A stretch of DNA of 46,950 bases, taken from Oscillibacter sp. (GTDB taxonomy: Bacteria > Bacillota > Clostridia > Oscillospirales > Oscillospiraceae). The notes beneath the pieces are model-generated. The model had not been told where the DNA came from. It did no database searches and worked only from the letters and a program-made list of their open reading frames with translations. The stretch covers positions 1 through 46,950 of the forward strand of contig JALCRR010000002.1 of NCBI GenBank assembly GCA_022652815.1, given 5' to 3'. This document shows, piece after piece, positions 7,577-15,413 of this stretch. The first letter of the stretch is position 1. The number at the start of each line of letters is the position of its first letter. A program made the position numbers and the translations under genes.

Positions 7577-8356
7577 TTAAAGTTTTGCAAACAGGTTCCC
7601 CACGCCCATTAAAACCAGAAAATGTGCCGGATAAAACACATAGAAAAAGTATTTCCAGCCCCGTTTCCCGCGCTGACCGTTATATGCATACAAAACCGGC
7701 GCAGCCAGAAGCACCCAGGGAGATGCGATCAGCAGCGGCACAAGACCTGCAAGCCGCCACGCTCCCCGATTCCGCAGCAGGAAAAAAAGCGCGATAGCCG
7801 TGGTTCCCAGAAACACATACTCGCCCCGCACAAGAAACGCGAGTCCTCCCGCAGCCAGGACGGTCAGTATGGTAAGTCCCCAGCGCTTTTTCGGCGCAGC
7901 CAATGCCCGTTTCGCAACGGTTTCCAGCACCCACAGCATGGCACAGCCGATGCTCAGGGTGAACAGCACATTCTGCAGGCGAAAAGAACTCCACACCCCG
8001 TAATGCGCTTGATCGTAAATTGGCTCCGAAATTAGGGCAAAGGCAAGCAACGTCAGCAGATACCGTTTTTTGCTGCGGGTATGCACAACTCCCTCCACCA
8101 GTAAAAAGCAGAAAATAGGAAGCGCCGCATGGCCCAGCACATCTAAAACAGTGTAGAGTTTCTGCACTGCGTCGATCCATGCCGGTGCCTCAGAAAAATT
8201 CATCAGCATTCCATCGTCTGCGGCAACGGTATAGGGTGCAAAAATACCCCGTCGAATCACCAAAAGGCCAATATGGTCGCAGAGCATGAAAAACATCGCA
8301 AAATACTTCAGTGCATAGCCGGAGAAAATTTTCCTTCGCTTTTCCACTGTTTCCAC
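7577..8356 (-). CDS. TraX-family membrane protein (acyltransferase-like)
   Basis: A 259-residue polytopic membrane protein of the TraX family. Eight or so helices are visible. Family features include GYALKYFAMFFMLCDHIG near the N-terminus, with the conserved Asp-His pair, then GHAALPIFCFLLVEGVVHT, and YYPAH-like FYPAHFLVLMGVG at the end. F-plasmid TraX N-acetylates pilin; chromosomal Firmicute members have no established substrate but belong to the acyltransferase-3-like group. The GTG at 8356 is chosen because GAGG lies eight bases upstream; the longer open frame to 8533 overlaps the amidase gene and has no site. It follows the amidase by 26 bases, which suggests a joint cell-envelope role. 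Confidence 0.8.
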   Translation of the reverse strand: METVEKRRKIFSGYALKYFAMFFMLCDHIGLLVIRRGIFAPYTVAADDGMLMNFSEAPAWIDAVQKLYTVLDVLGHAALPIFCFLLVEGVVHTRSKKRYLLTLLAFALISEPIYDQAHYGVWSSFRLQNVLFTLSIGCAMLWVLETVAKRALAAPKKRWGLTILTVLAAGGLAFLVRGEYVFLGTTAIALFFLLRNRGAWRLAGLVPLLIASPWVLLAAPVLYAYNGQRGKRGWKYFFYVFYPAHFLVLMGVGNLFAKL

Positions 8357-8382
8357 GGAAACCGCCTCAATCAACTTGAATT

Positions 8383-9027
8383 TTATGGTTTTTGCTCTGC
8401 AATGGCGGCAGCCACGTCGTTGCGAAACTGCTTCCAAGCCTCCGGATGCTCCACATAGTACTTTGGGCATTCCTTGCTGGAGACGTCGTAGTGCCGGATG
8501 ACGTCCTTTTCCGTCAAATGCAGCTGCACGCACAGATCCGCCGTCAGCGCCACCACCCGGTCATAGGTCACGTCGGAAAACACGCCCGAATCGTCCGGAT
8601 GGCAGACCTCAATGGCGATGGTATCATCGTTCCTCTGGTTGGAGGCATAGGCCTGCTCCGTTAGAGGGATGCACTGCACCACCTCGCCCTCCAGTCCCAC
8701 AATAAAGTGGGCGCTGGCGTAAACGCCGTCCGTGCCGTCCTTGAGACTTTCAAAGTAGTTGCGGTTGGCCTCCGCCGTGGTGTTGGGATTTCCGACATAG
8801 TGAATCACAATGCCCCGGATCCCTTTTAATTCCGTCCCCGGGCGGGAATACCGGTTCACGGTCAGATAATCTTGACGCACATCCTCCGGCACTGTCACGT
8901 TCGTTCCGTCCAGCGGCCGGGTCCCGCGCCACAGCCATACCGCGCCGCCTGCCAGTACAAACACCACCAGCAGGCACAGCGCGGCAAACCGCGGATTCAT
9001 GCGCCGATGCGCTTTATGAACATACAA
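8383..9027 (-). CDS. N-acetylmuramoyl-L-alanine amidase (PGRP/amidase_2 domain), membrane anchored
   Basis: A 214-residue protein with a short basic N-terminus, one membrane helix (about residues 14-34, AALCLLVVFVLAGGAVWLW) and an extracellular amidase_2 domain. Zinc ligands are in GIVIHYVG (His near residue 76), RHYDVSSKECPKYY (His near residue 179 and Cys near 187), and a Tyr/His-rich AHFIVG segment; these cut the lactyl-amide bond of peptidoglycan. The reading starts at a TTG (9027) with a weak purine site; an ATG at 9000 is an alternative without a site. It follows the ABC permease by 18 bases and precedes the TraX-like gene. Confidence 0.88.
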   Translation of the reverse strand: MYVHKAHRRMNPRFAALCLLVVFVLAGGAVWLWRGTRPLDGTNVTVPEDVRQDYLTVNRYSRPGTELKGIRGIVIHYVGNPNTTAEANRNYFESLKDGTDGVYASAHFIVGLEGEVVQCIPLTEQAYASNQRNDDTIAIEVCHPDDSGVFSDVTYDRVVALTADLCVQLHLTEKDVIRHYDVSSKECPKYYVEHPEAWKQFRNDVAAAIAEQKP

Positions 9028-9045
9028 GGCTTCTCACTCTACTTT

Positions 9046-11082
9046 TCACGCAATAAAAACAGCTGTGGGACCGTCCGCTCCGCCAATAATTTCAGTGGAG
9101 ATTCCGGTTTCCTCGGCGACCACTGCATCGTTCTTTTCGGCCTGCCGTTTTTCGATGGCGGTTTCCGTTGAGGGTTCATCGGACTGTTCCCCGTAAAGGG
9201 ACTCCTCGTTGTTTTCCGCGTAAGTCGTCAGAGGATGATCTTCGTTCACCACGCCGGTTTCTTTCAAAGCCGCCAGAAGGTAGGTGCAGTTCGTGGAGAA
9301 GTCCACGGAAAAGCCGTCCATTTCGTCGTTTTGGGTGGAATAATACAGAGACAGGCTGTTGACGTAAGTCTCCTTCTCCCACGCACCATCCTTAAACTGA
9401 TTCTTGCCAAAGTGGCCCGCGTCAATGTCCTTCAAAATCGCGGCATACAGAATTTCTGCCGTCTCTCCGTCAAAGGTTGTGGAGTCTTGATTGCCGTTGC
9501 CAATCTGATAGTACATCTCGCCGGCAGTCATTTTCCCGGCGTAGTCCTTTCCGTTAAACAGGTTTGCCCGCTGCACCGCAGGGTTGCAGGACAGCTCCGC
9601 CAGCAGTGCCGCTGACGAGCCGGGTACATTCTGGTCGTCCGCCGTGTAGTAGAGCGAATAGTTCCGGCTGACGGTTCCGCCGCGTTTGAGATGATAGTTC
9701 AGCGTCACATAGGCGTAGCTGTAACCGCTGTTGCCGTGGGCGGCACTTGCATCCTCCTGCCGGCGGTTCAAGTTTTCCGCCTTTTCATCCAGCATCGCCT
9801 GATGGGCCGCGCGGAAGGATTCAATCACGTCCGGATCGGTAATTTCCCCAGAGCAGTAGTTCTGTCCGCCGATGGAAAATTCCAGAGATTCCACGTTCGC
9901 GGTTGCAGGCACTTTGTGCTCCACACCGGTCACGTCCAAAGAAACGCCCACGCCGAACAAAACCAGTGCCGCAACCAGAATGGCCGCGCCCTTCCGGCTC
10001 TTCCGAAACACCCGGAAGGATTTGCGCAGCAGCATTTCCGCCGCGTAGTAGCCAACAAGCCCGGTCAGAATCATGCACACCAGGATCCCGGGCAGAGAGT
10101 ACGTACCGTCCGTCCGGAATGCCTGCCAGACGAGGAAGTACAGTCCCTGTCCCAGAGATAGCGCCGCGCATACCGCCACGCCGTAACGGAACAAGGGCTT
10201 TGCCCAGCGCACGGTCACCGTGTCGCTGGCAGTCTCGCTGCGGCGGACGCGGTAAACCAGCAGGCCGAGAATTGCCCAAATGACGCCAAAAGCAGCATAA
10301 ATCAGCACGCAGCGGGGATTTCCCAGAGAATAATGATCGCTGTAACCCAGCTCTTGATACCAGGTGCTGTTCACCTGAAGGTCGTTTACAAGCTTCCAAA
10401 CTGGCGTCAGCCAGATCACCCAGCCGGGGGTTCCGCCGCCGGTGTAGCCGTAAAAGAACACGCCTGCAAAGCTCTGTATGAGGTCGTTCAGTCCGACGGC
10501 TAGAACGTTCAAAATTCCATAGAACGCCGGGATGGCCAGAATCTGCCCCGTAAACATGGCGCAGAAGAAGGCAAAGCCATAGAAAAAGAGCAGCGTACCC
10601 AGCGAGCAGCCCAACCACAAAAGCAGGTTTTTCCAAATCAGCACGCCACCTGCGGCCTGAATGGCAGCCGTCAGCAAAAAGACCACCACATTCGTTGCTG
10701 CAAAAGCCACCGCGCCGGACAGGAAGTTGGTCAGATACATCTCCTCCCGCCGAATGGGGAACGCGTGCATCATGCCCACGCTCCGCGCGGAGCACAGATA
10801 GGCGCACAGCGCCATGGCGGCAAGGCATCCGAAGAGCACCGCCATAATGATGGCCGGGTCGCTGGCCATGCTGAGAACCATATTGGCGGCATCAGCTTTC
10901 AGTTCCGCGGGGGTCTCATAGTGTCCGGACGTGCCAAACAGCATCAGAAACTGGGTCAGCGGCAGCATCACAAGCCAAGCCGCAGCGTAAACCGCCCACA
11001 GCGGCCAGAACCGGGTTAGGTTCTTGCGCAGCAGCGCCCGGTTGACGATTCCGCCCTTAAAGGACGATGTCTTTGACTGCAT
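9046..11082 (-). CDS. ABC transporter permease, large, with unusual C-terminal peptide
   Basis: A 678-residue membrane protein with an N-terminal block of about six helices (residues 25-290), two or more helices around 310-375 and a long non-membrane region (about 380-640), which fits permeases paired with YtrB-type ATPases in Firmicutes. The start is the ATG at 11082, seven bases after GGGAGGT; it overlaps the ATPase gene by 26 bases, so the two are translationally coupled. The last residues, STEIIGGADGPTAVFIA, are unrelated to ABC permeases and resemble the IGGADGPT segment of sodium-pumping decarboxylase beta subunits (OadB/GcdB). The transported substrate is unknown; YtrA-type systems are often induced by cell-wall-active compounds. 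Confidence 0.8.
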   Translation of the reverse strand: MQSKTSSFKGGIVNRALLRKNLTRFWPLWAVYAAAWLVMLPLTQFLMLFGTSGHYETPAELKADAANMVLSMASDPAIIMAVLFGCLAAMALCAYLCSARSVGMMHAFPIRREEMYLTNFLSGAVAFAATNVVVFLLTAAIQAAGGVLIWKNLLLWLGCSLGTLLFFYGFAFFCAMFTGQILAIPAFYGILNVLAVGLNDLIQSFAGVFFYGYTGGGTPGWVIWLTPVWKLVNDLQVNSTWYQELGYSDHYSLGNPRCVLIYAAFGVIWAILGLLVYRVRRSETASDTVTVRWAKPLFRYGVAVCAALSLGQGLYFLVWQAFRTDGTYSLPGILVCMILTGLVGYYAAEMLLRKSFRVFRKSRKGAAILVAALVLFGVGVSLDVTGVEHKVPATANVESLEFSIGGQNYCSGEITDPDVIESFRAAHQAMLDEKAENLNRRQEDASAAHGNSGYSYAYVTLNYHLKRGGTVSRNYSLYYTADDQNVPGSSAALLAELSCNPAVQRANLFNGKDYAGKMTAGEMYYQIGNGNQDSTTFDGETAEILYAAILKDIDAGHFGKNQFKDGAWEKETYVNSLSLYYSTQNDEMDGFSVDFSTNCTYLLAALKETGVVNEDHPLTTYAENNEESLYGEQSDEPSTETAIEKRQAEKNDAVVAEETGISTEIIGGADGPTAVFIA

Positions 11083-11953
11083 AGTTCGCACCTCCCAGTT
11101 CGTAAATAAAGATTTCTTCCAGCGTCAGAGGAATCGCATCCACCAGCAGTGGCGCATACTGCTGCACCTTTGCCGTGGCTTCCTCGGCGTTCATGCGCAT
11201 AATCAAGGTATGAATCCGTCCGATCTTGGACGCATGCAGCACGGGGAGATCCGCTGGCACCTCGTTCATGCCGTCTTGAAACACCACCTGCAGTTTCACC
11301 ATGTTGTCCTGCAACTGCTCAAGGCTGCGCTCCAGCAGGACCTTGCCGTGATCCATAATGCCCACATGGTCGCACACGTCCTCCAGCTCACGCAGGTTGT
11401 GGGAGGAGACGAGAACCGTAGTTCCCCGCTCGGCCACATCTCCCATGACCAAAGACCACACCTGCCGGCGCATGACGGGGTCCAGCCCGTCCACCGGCTC
11501 ATCCAGAATCAAGTAGTCGGGCATGCAGCACATGGTCAGCCAGAACGCCACCTGCTTTTGCATTCCCTTGGAAAGATGCCGAATGGTCTTTTTTTCGTCA
11601 ATGGAAAAGACTTCCTTGAGCTTTTCATACCGCTCCATGGAAAACTGGGGATAAAACCCCCGGTAAAAGCGCATCATATCGACAACGGTGGATTGCAGAA
11701 AATAGTACCAGTCGTCCGGAATGGCGGCGATGGTTGCCTTCAGAGCGGGATTTTCCCACACGCTCTGCCCACCGATGGAGATGGAGCCGGCATCCTGCTT
11801 GTAAATGCCCGTTAGGTGCCGAATCAGCGTGGACTTGCCGGCACCGTTGGGCCCCACCAGACCGTAGACGCTTCCGGAAGGCACGCTCAGCGTGGCTCCG
11901 TCCAGTGCCGCAAACCCGTCAAAGGTCTTGACCAGGTTGTTTACTTCAATCAT
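11057..11953 (-). CDS. ABC transporter ATP-binding protein (YtrB-like)
   Basis: A 298-residue ATPase with Walker A GPNGAGKST (about residues 34-42), a degenerate signature HLSKGMQKQ (about 132-140), Walker B YLILDEP (about 152-158) and the H-loop VLVSSHN. The C-terminal 80 residues form the small extra domain found in bacitracin/BcrA-type and YtrB-type ATPases. Its start overlaps the end of the GntR regulator by eight bases and its end overlaps the permease, so all three make one unit that imports or, more likely, exports or senses an unknown compound. Confidence 0.9.
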   Translation of the reverse strand: MIEVNNLVKTFDGFAALDGATLSVPSGSVYGLVGPNGAGKSTLIRHLTGIYKQDAGSISIGGQSVWENPALKATIAAIPDDWYYFLQSTVVDMMRFYRGFYPQFSMERYEKLKEVFSIDEKKTIRHLSKGMQKQVAFWLTMCCMPDYLILDEPVDGLDPVMRRQVWSLVMGDVAERGTTVLVSSHNLRELEDVCDHVGIMDHGKVLLERSLEQLQDNMVKLQVVFQDGMNEVPADLPVLHASKIGRIHTLIMRMNAEEATAKVQQYAPLLVDAIPLTLEEIFIYELGGANYAVKDIVL

Positions 11954-12311
11954 GTTCCTTCCCCTCCTCTAAAAGCGCCAGCAGATCCTCGTGGGTAACA
12001 CCCAGATACCGCAGCTCCTTCACAAGCTCCTGCACCTTTGCCAGCAGCTCTTCTTTTCTGGCGCCGTCTGTGCCGGCGTCCGCAGATGCAAAGCTGCCCT
12101 TGCCCGGTACGGAATAAATATAGCCTTCGCTTTCCAACTCGTTGTATGCCCGCTGAATCGTATTGGGGTTAATGGCCAGCTGAGATGCCAGCGCCCGCAC
12201 GGAGGGCAGTTTTTCATCCGCGCTCATGGCGCCGGTGACGATCAGCTTTCGCAGCTCGTCCTTGATCTGTTCATAGATCGGACGGGAGTCCCGATAATTC
12301 AGACTGATCAC
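11946..12311 (-). CDS. GntR-family regulator, YtrA subfamily
   Basis: A 121-residue repressor. The winged helix covers residues 10-75 with the GntR signature (YEQIKDELRKLI, LPSVRALASQLAINPNTIQRAY, GYIYSVPGKGSF), followed by the short helical dimerisation tail (about 40 residues) of the YtrA subfamily. The start is a GTG at 12311, five bases after GGGAGGAG; upstream open frame belongs to the leader. Being first in an operon with an ABC ATPase and permease is the standard arrangement, and a palindrome over the promoter is the likely operator. Confidence 0.9.
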   Translation of the reverse strand: MISLNYRDSRPIYEQIKDELRKLIVTGAMSADEKLPSVRALASQLAINPNTIQRAYNELESEGYIYSVPGKGSFASADAGTDGARKEELLAKVQELVKELRYLGVTHEDLLALLEEGKEHD

Positions 12312-12368
12312 GTCTCTCCTCCCTTTCCCCGGATGGTTTTGCAGAAAAGCAGGCCAAACGCCCTGTTT

Positions 12369-12425
12369 TAACTGTATTATCCGTATTAGTACAGTTAAGT
12401 TACCATAGTCTCTGTGCATTGTCAA
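12369..12425 (-). promoter_or_regulatory. promoter and likely operator of the GntR-ABC operon
   Basis: On the minus strand TTGACA (12425-12420), 17 bases, TAACTT (12402-12397) with an upstream TGG that makes an extended -10. Directly overlapping its downstream edge is a perfect inverted repeat, TAACTGTA (12369-12376), 13 bases, TACAGTTA (12390-12397). Position and symmetry fit autorepression by the GntR-type regulator; the protein-site link is inferred. Confidence 0.7.
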
Positions 12426-12489
12426 GGGCTTTTTTGCGATTTTTACGAGTGTTTTGTATTCTAATAAGGTATGATTTTGCATTTTTCCC

Positions 12490-12518
12490 TTTACATTCGG
12501 AAATTTGTGTGCTATATT
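12490..12518 (+). promoter_or_regulatory. sigma-70 promoter of rpsO
   Basis: TTTACA (12490-12495), 17 bases, TATATT (12513-12518), giving a leader of about 100 bases before rpsO. Confidence 0.75.
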
Positions 12519-12523
12519 TGTTA

Positions 12524-12615
12524 AGCACGCAATTGTGCAAGATGCCCCGGCACTTCGTTTTGTGGAACGTTCACCGGCCCAGAGCGCAGTCCCGCGGGTA
12601 ATTTTATGAAAAGGT
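12524..12615 (+). promoter_or_regulatory. structured rpsO leader, possible S15 autoregulatory RNA
   Basis: The leader between the promoter and the ribosome site contains several short complementary blocks, for example GCACGCAATTGTGC (12524-12537) and GTGC with GCAC around 12534-12552, and ends in a GC-rich stretch before AAGGTGG. Ribosomal protein S15 represses its own messenger through diverse leader structures in many bacteria. I cannot fold this by hand to a known S15-leader class, so the assignment is tentative. Confidence 0.35.
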
Positions 12616-12626
12616 GGAAAAACACT

Positions 12627-12893
12627 ATGCTGCGCAAAGAACAGAAAACTGCTATCATTGATGCAAACCGCACCCATTCCAACGACACCGGCTCTCCGGA
12701 AGTCCAGGTCGCTATTCTGACTGAGCGGATCTCCAATCTGACTGCTCATCTGCAGAAGAACCCCATGGACAACCATTCCCGCCGTGGTCTGTTTAAGATG
12801 GTCGGTCAGCGCCGCCGTCTGCTGGACTATCTCCAGAAGAAGGACATCGAGCGTTATCGTACCCTGATCGCCAAGCTGGGCATCCGTAAGTAA
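12627..12893 (+). CDS. rpsO: ribosomal protein S15
   Basis: An 88-residue protein covering the whole S15 family (E. coli has 89), binding 16S rRNA in the small-subunit platform. The diagnostic [16 protein letters not shown] (about residues 20-35), [18 protein letters not shown] and [11 protein letters not shown] segments are intact. The ATG at 12627 follows AAGGTGG at a normal distance; an in-frame ATG at 12606 would start before that site. It has its own promoter and ends in an intrinsic terminator, then pnp follows, the usual rpsO-pnp gene order. Confidence 0.98.
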   Translation: MLRKEQKTAIIDANRTHSNDTGSPEVQVAILTERISNLTAHLQKNPMDNHSRRGLFKMVGQRRRLLDYLQKKDIERYRTLIAKLGIRK

Positions 12894-12900
12894 GTTGGAT

Positions 12901-12938
12901 AAAGGACGGCGTGGGGATCTGCGCCGTCCTTTGTTTCA
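12901..12938 (+). terminator. rpsO terminator
   Basis: Stem AAAGGACGGCG / CGCCGTCCTTT with a ten-base loop, followed by TGTTTCATTTT. Confidence 0.85.
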
Positions 12939-12939
12939 T

Positions 12940-13195
12940 TTTGCTGTCGCAACATGAAATCGCCACCGCGACCGCCTCTGGCGGTGCCGATTGAAAGACG
13001 CGCAAAGCGCATCTTCCATTGTCTCCGCTTGGTCGCCCGTCCCCCGCTTCCACGCTTTCGTTTCCAGCGCGTGAGAGCCAGTTTACACCTTTAGCAGTTG
13101 AAAAAGCGCTCGAATGTCCCCCTGCCCCTCAAGCCCTTTTTCAAGTGCTAAATGGTTTGGCTCCCACGCAAAAAATAAAATAAAGGAGCAAATCT
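12940..13195 (+). repeat. non-coding rpsO-pnp spacer with small hairpins and a long imperfect inverted repeat
   Basis: No gene is visible. Small hairpins are ACCGCC/GGCGGT (12971-12985) and GCGC/GCGC (13000-13010). The main structure is an imperfect inverted repeat with arms 13075-13110 and 13131-13163: both arms, read 5' to 3' on their own strand, contain GAGCCA, then TTTAGCA, then TTGAAAAAG, then GCT, with one mismatch between blocks. The PNPase ribosome site (AAAGGAG) lies 20 bases after it. PNPase messengers are autoregulated through a processed leader stem in E. coli; a similar role here is inference. Confidence 0.55.
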
Positions 13196-15346
13196 ATGTC
13201 AACAATTATTACCCATCGCCAGTTCCCGAACTACAAGAAGTACGAGATGGATCTGGCAGGCCGTCCCTTGACTCTGGAGATCGGCAAACTGGCAGAGCTG
13301 GCCAACGCCGCCATCATGGTCGGCTACGGCGATACCCGCGTGCTGGTGGCCGTCACCGCATCCCCCCGTCCCCGCGACGGCGTGGATTTCTTCCCCTTGA
13401 GCGTCGACTTTGAAGAAAAGATGTATTCCGTGGGCCGCATTCCCGGTTCCTTCAACCGCCGCGAAGGCCGTCCCGGCGAAAAGGGCATTCTGACCTCCCG
13501 TGTCATTGACCGCCCCATTCGTCCCCTGTTCCCCCACGATTTCCGCAATGACGTGTCCGTGATGTGCACCGTCATGAGCGTGGATCACGACTGCTCTCCC
13601 GAGATTGCAGCCTTGATCGGCACCTCCGCCGCCCTGGCCGTGTCTGACATTCCCTGGAACGGCCCCGTGTCCGCTCTGAAGGTCGGCCTGGTTGACGGCA
13701 AGCTGGTGTTCAATCCCACTGCCGAACAGCGCAAGGTCTCCGACCTGGACGTCACCGTGGTTTCCACCGGCGAGAAGGTCGTCATGATCGAAGCCGGCGC
13801 CAACGAAGTCAGCAACGACACCATGTACGACGCCATCAAGGCTGCTCACGAGGAAAACCAGAAGCAGATCGCTCTGATTAACCAGATGGTCGCCGAAATC
13901 GGCAAGGCCAAGTTTGACTATCCGCATGCCGACTTCAACGAAGAGCTGTTCAACAAGATCGTGGACGCCACCATGGAAGATGCCAAGGCTGCCATGGACA
14001 CCGACGACAAGAACGTCCGTGAGTCCCGCTGGAACCAGCTCATTGAAAAATGGCACGAGATGTTCCTCACCGACTATCCCAACATGGATCAGTATCTGGA
14101 CGAGATCACCTACAAGTTCCAGAAGAAGATCGTCAAGGCATGGCTGCTGGAAGGCCACCGCGTGGATGGCCGTAAGTCCAACGAGATCCGTCCTCTGTCC
14201 GCCGAAGTGGGTGTTTTGCCCCGGGCACACGGATCCGGCCTCTTTACCCGCGGCCAGACGCAGGTTCTGTCCGTCTGCACGCTGGACATGCTCTCCGCTG
14301 CCCAGAAGCTGGACACCATCTGGGAAGAGGAATCCAAGCGTTATATGCATCACTACAACTTCCCCGGCTACTCCACCGGTGAGGCAAAGCCCGCCCGTAG
14401 CCCCGGCCGCCGCGAAATCGGCCACGGTGCTCTGGCTGAGCGCGCTCTGCTGCCCGTGATCCCCTCTGTTGAGGAGTTCCCGTACGCCATCCGCGTGGTT
14501 TCCGAGGTTGTTTCCTCCAACGGCTCCACCTCCCAGGGCTCCATCTGCGGCAGCACTCTGGCTCTGATGGACGCAGGCGTGCCCATCAAGGCACCTGTTG
14601 CCGGCATTTCCTGCGGTCTGATTCAGGACGACAACGGCGGCTTCAACACCTTCATCGACATTCAGGGCGTTGAGGACTTCCACGGCGAGATGGACTTCAA
14701 GGTGGCCGGCACCAAGAAGGGCATCACCGCCATTCAGATGGATCTGAAGAACGACGGCTTGACCATGGAGATCATCCGCAACGCACTGGACATCACCTAT
14801 GATGCCCGCTGCGAGATTCTCGACCAGATTATGCTGCCCTGCATTTCTGAGCCCCGCAAGGAAGTTTCCGAGTACGCACCCAAGATGCTGACCATGCACA
14901 TCAATCCCGACAACATCCGGGACGTCATCGGCAAGGGCGGCAGCGTCATTCAGAAGATCGTGGCCGACACCGGCGCCAAGATCGACATCAACGACGACGG
15001 CTCCATCTTCATCTCCGCTCCCAACCCCGCCAGCTGCGATGCCGCCAAGAAGTGCATCGACGAGATCGTGTTCGAGCCGGAAGTGGGCGCACTGTATTAT
15101 GGCCGTGTTGTCCGTCTGATGACCTTCGGCGCTTTCGTGGAACTGGCCCCCGGCAAGGACGGCCTGGTTCACATCTCCAAGCTGGCTGACCACCGCATTG
15201 AAAAGGTGGAGGATGCCTGCAAGATCGGCGATATGATGTGGGTCAAGGTGACCGAGATCGACGAAAAGGGTCGCGTGAACCTCTCCCATAAGGACGCCGT
15301 CAAGGAAATCGAGGCCAAGAAGGCCGCCGGCGAAACCGTGAAGTAA
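13196..15346 (+). CDS. pnp: polyribonucleotide nucleotidyltransferase (PNPase)
   Basis: A 716-residue phosphorolytic 3'-5' exoribonuclease, full length for the family (about 700-730). Two RNase PH-like domains are present; the first contains GYGDTRVLVA, and the second, catalytic, contains FTRGQTQVLSVCTL (about residues 348-361) and the conserved STGEAKP and SNGSTSQGSICG loops. The KH domain follows with IRDVIGKGGSVIQKI (about residues 576-590) and an S1 domain closes the protein (GRVVRLMTFGAFVEL). AAAGGAG precedes the ATG. It degrades mRNA and takes part in tRNA and sRNA turnover. Confidence 0.98.
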   Translation: MSTIITHRQFPNYKKYEMDLAGRPLTLEIGKLAELANAAIMVGYGDTRVLVAVTASPRPRDGVDFFPLSVDFEEKMYSVGRIPGSFNRREGRPGEKGILTSRVIDRPIRPLFPHDFRNDVSVMCTVMSVDHDCSPEIAALIGTSAALAVSDIPWNGPVSALKVGLVDGKLVFNPTAEQRKVSDLDVTVVSTGEKVVMIEAGANEVSNDTMYDAIKAAHEENQKQIALINQMVAEIGKAKFDYPHADFNEELFNKIVDATMEDAKAAMDTDDKNVRESRWNQLIEKWHEMFLTDYPNMDQYLDEITYKFQKKIVKAWLLEGHRVDGRKSNEIRPLSAEVGVLPRAHGSGLFTRGQTQVLSVCTLDMLSAAQKLDTIWEEESKRYMHHYNFPGYSTGEAKPARSPGRREIGHGALAERALLPVIPSVEEFPYAIRVVSEVVSSNGSTSQGSICGSTLALMDAGVPIKAPVAGISCGLIQDDNGGFNTFIDIQGVEDFHGEMDFKVAGTKKGITAIQMDLKNDGLTMEIIRNALDITYDARCEILDQIMLPCISEPRKEVSEYAPKMLTMHINPDNIRDVIGKGGSVIQKIVADTGAKIDINDDGSIFISAPNPASCDAAKKCIDEIVFEPEVGALYYGRVVRLMTFGAFVELAPGKDGLVHISKLADHRIEKVEDACKIGDMMWVKVTEIDEKGRVNLSHKDAVKEIEAKKAAGETVK

Positions 15347-15362
15347 TTTTTTAAAAAACCTT

Positions 15363-15398
15363 AATTGGGGCGGGCATTAGCCCGCCCCAATTTTTTGA
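15363..15398 (+). terminator. pnp terminator
   Basis: Stem AATTGGGGCGGGC / GCCCGCCCCAATT with loop ATTA, followed by a T run. Confidence 0.9.
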
Positions 15399-15413
15399 TT
15401 GCGAGGTGTCAAC

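Noticed and set aside
13087..13152. CIRCE-like halves (TTTAGCA and TGCTAAA) ahead of pnp
   Set aside because: The true CIRCE nonamers and nine-base spacer are absent; the halves belong to the longer inverted repeat.
13199..15289. 696-codon open frame on the minus strand opposite pnp
   Set aside because: Shadow of a highly biased gene; composition is Gly/Val/His-rich with no domain.
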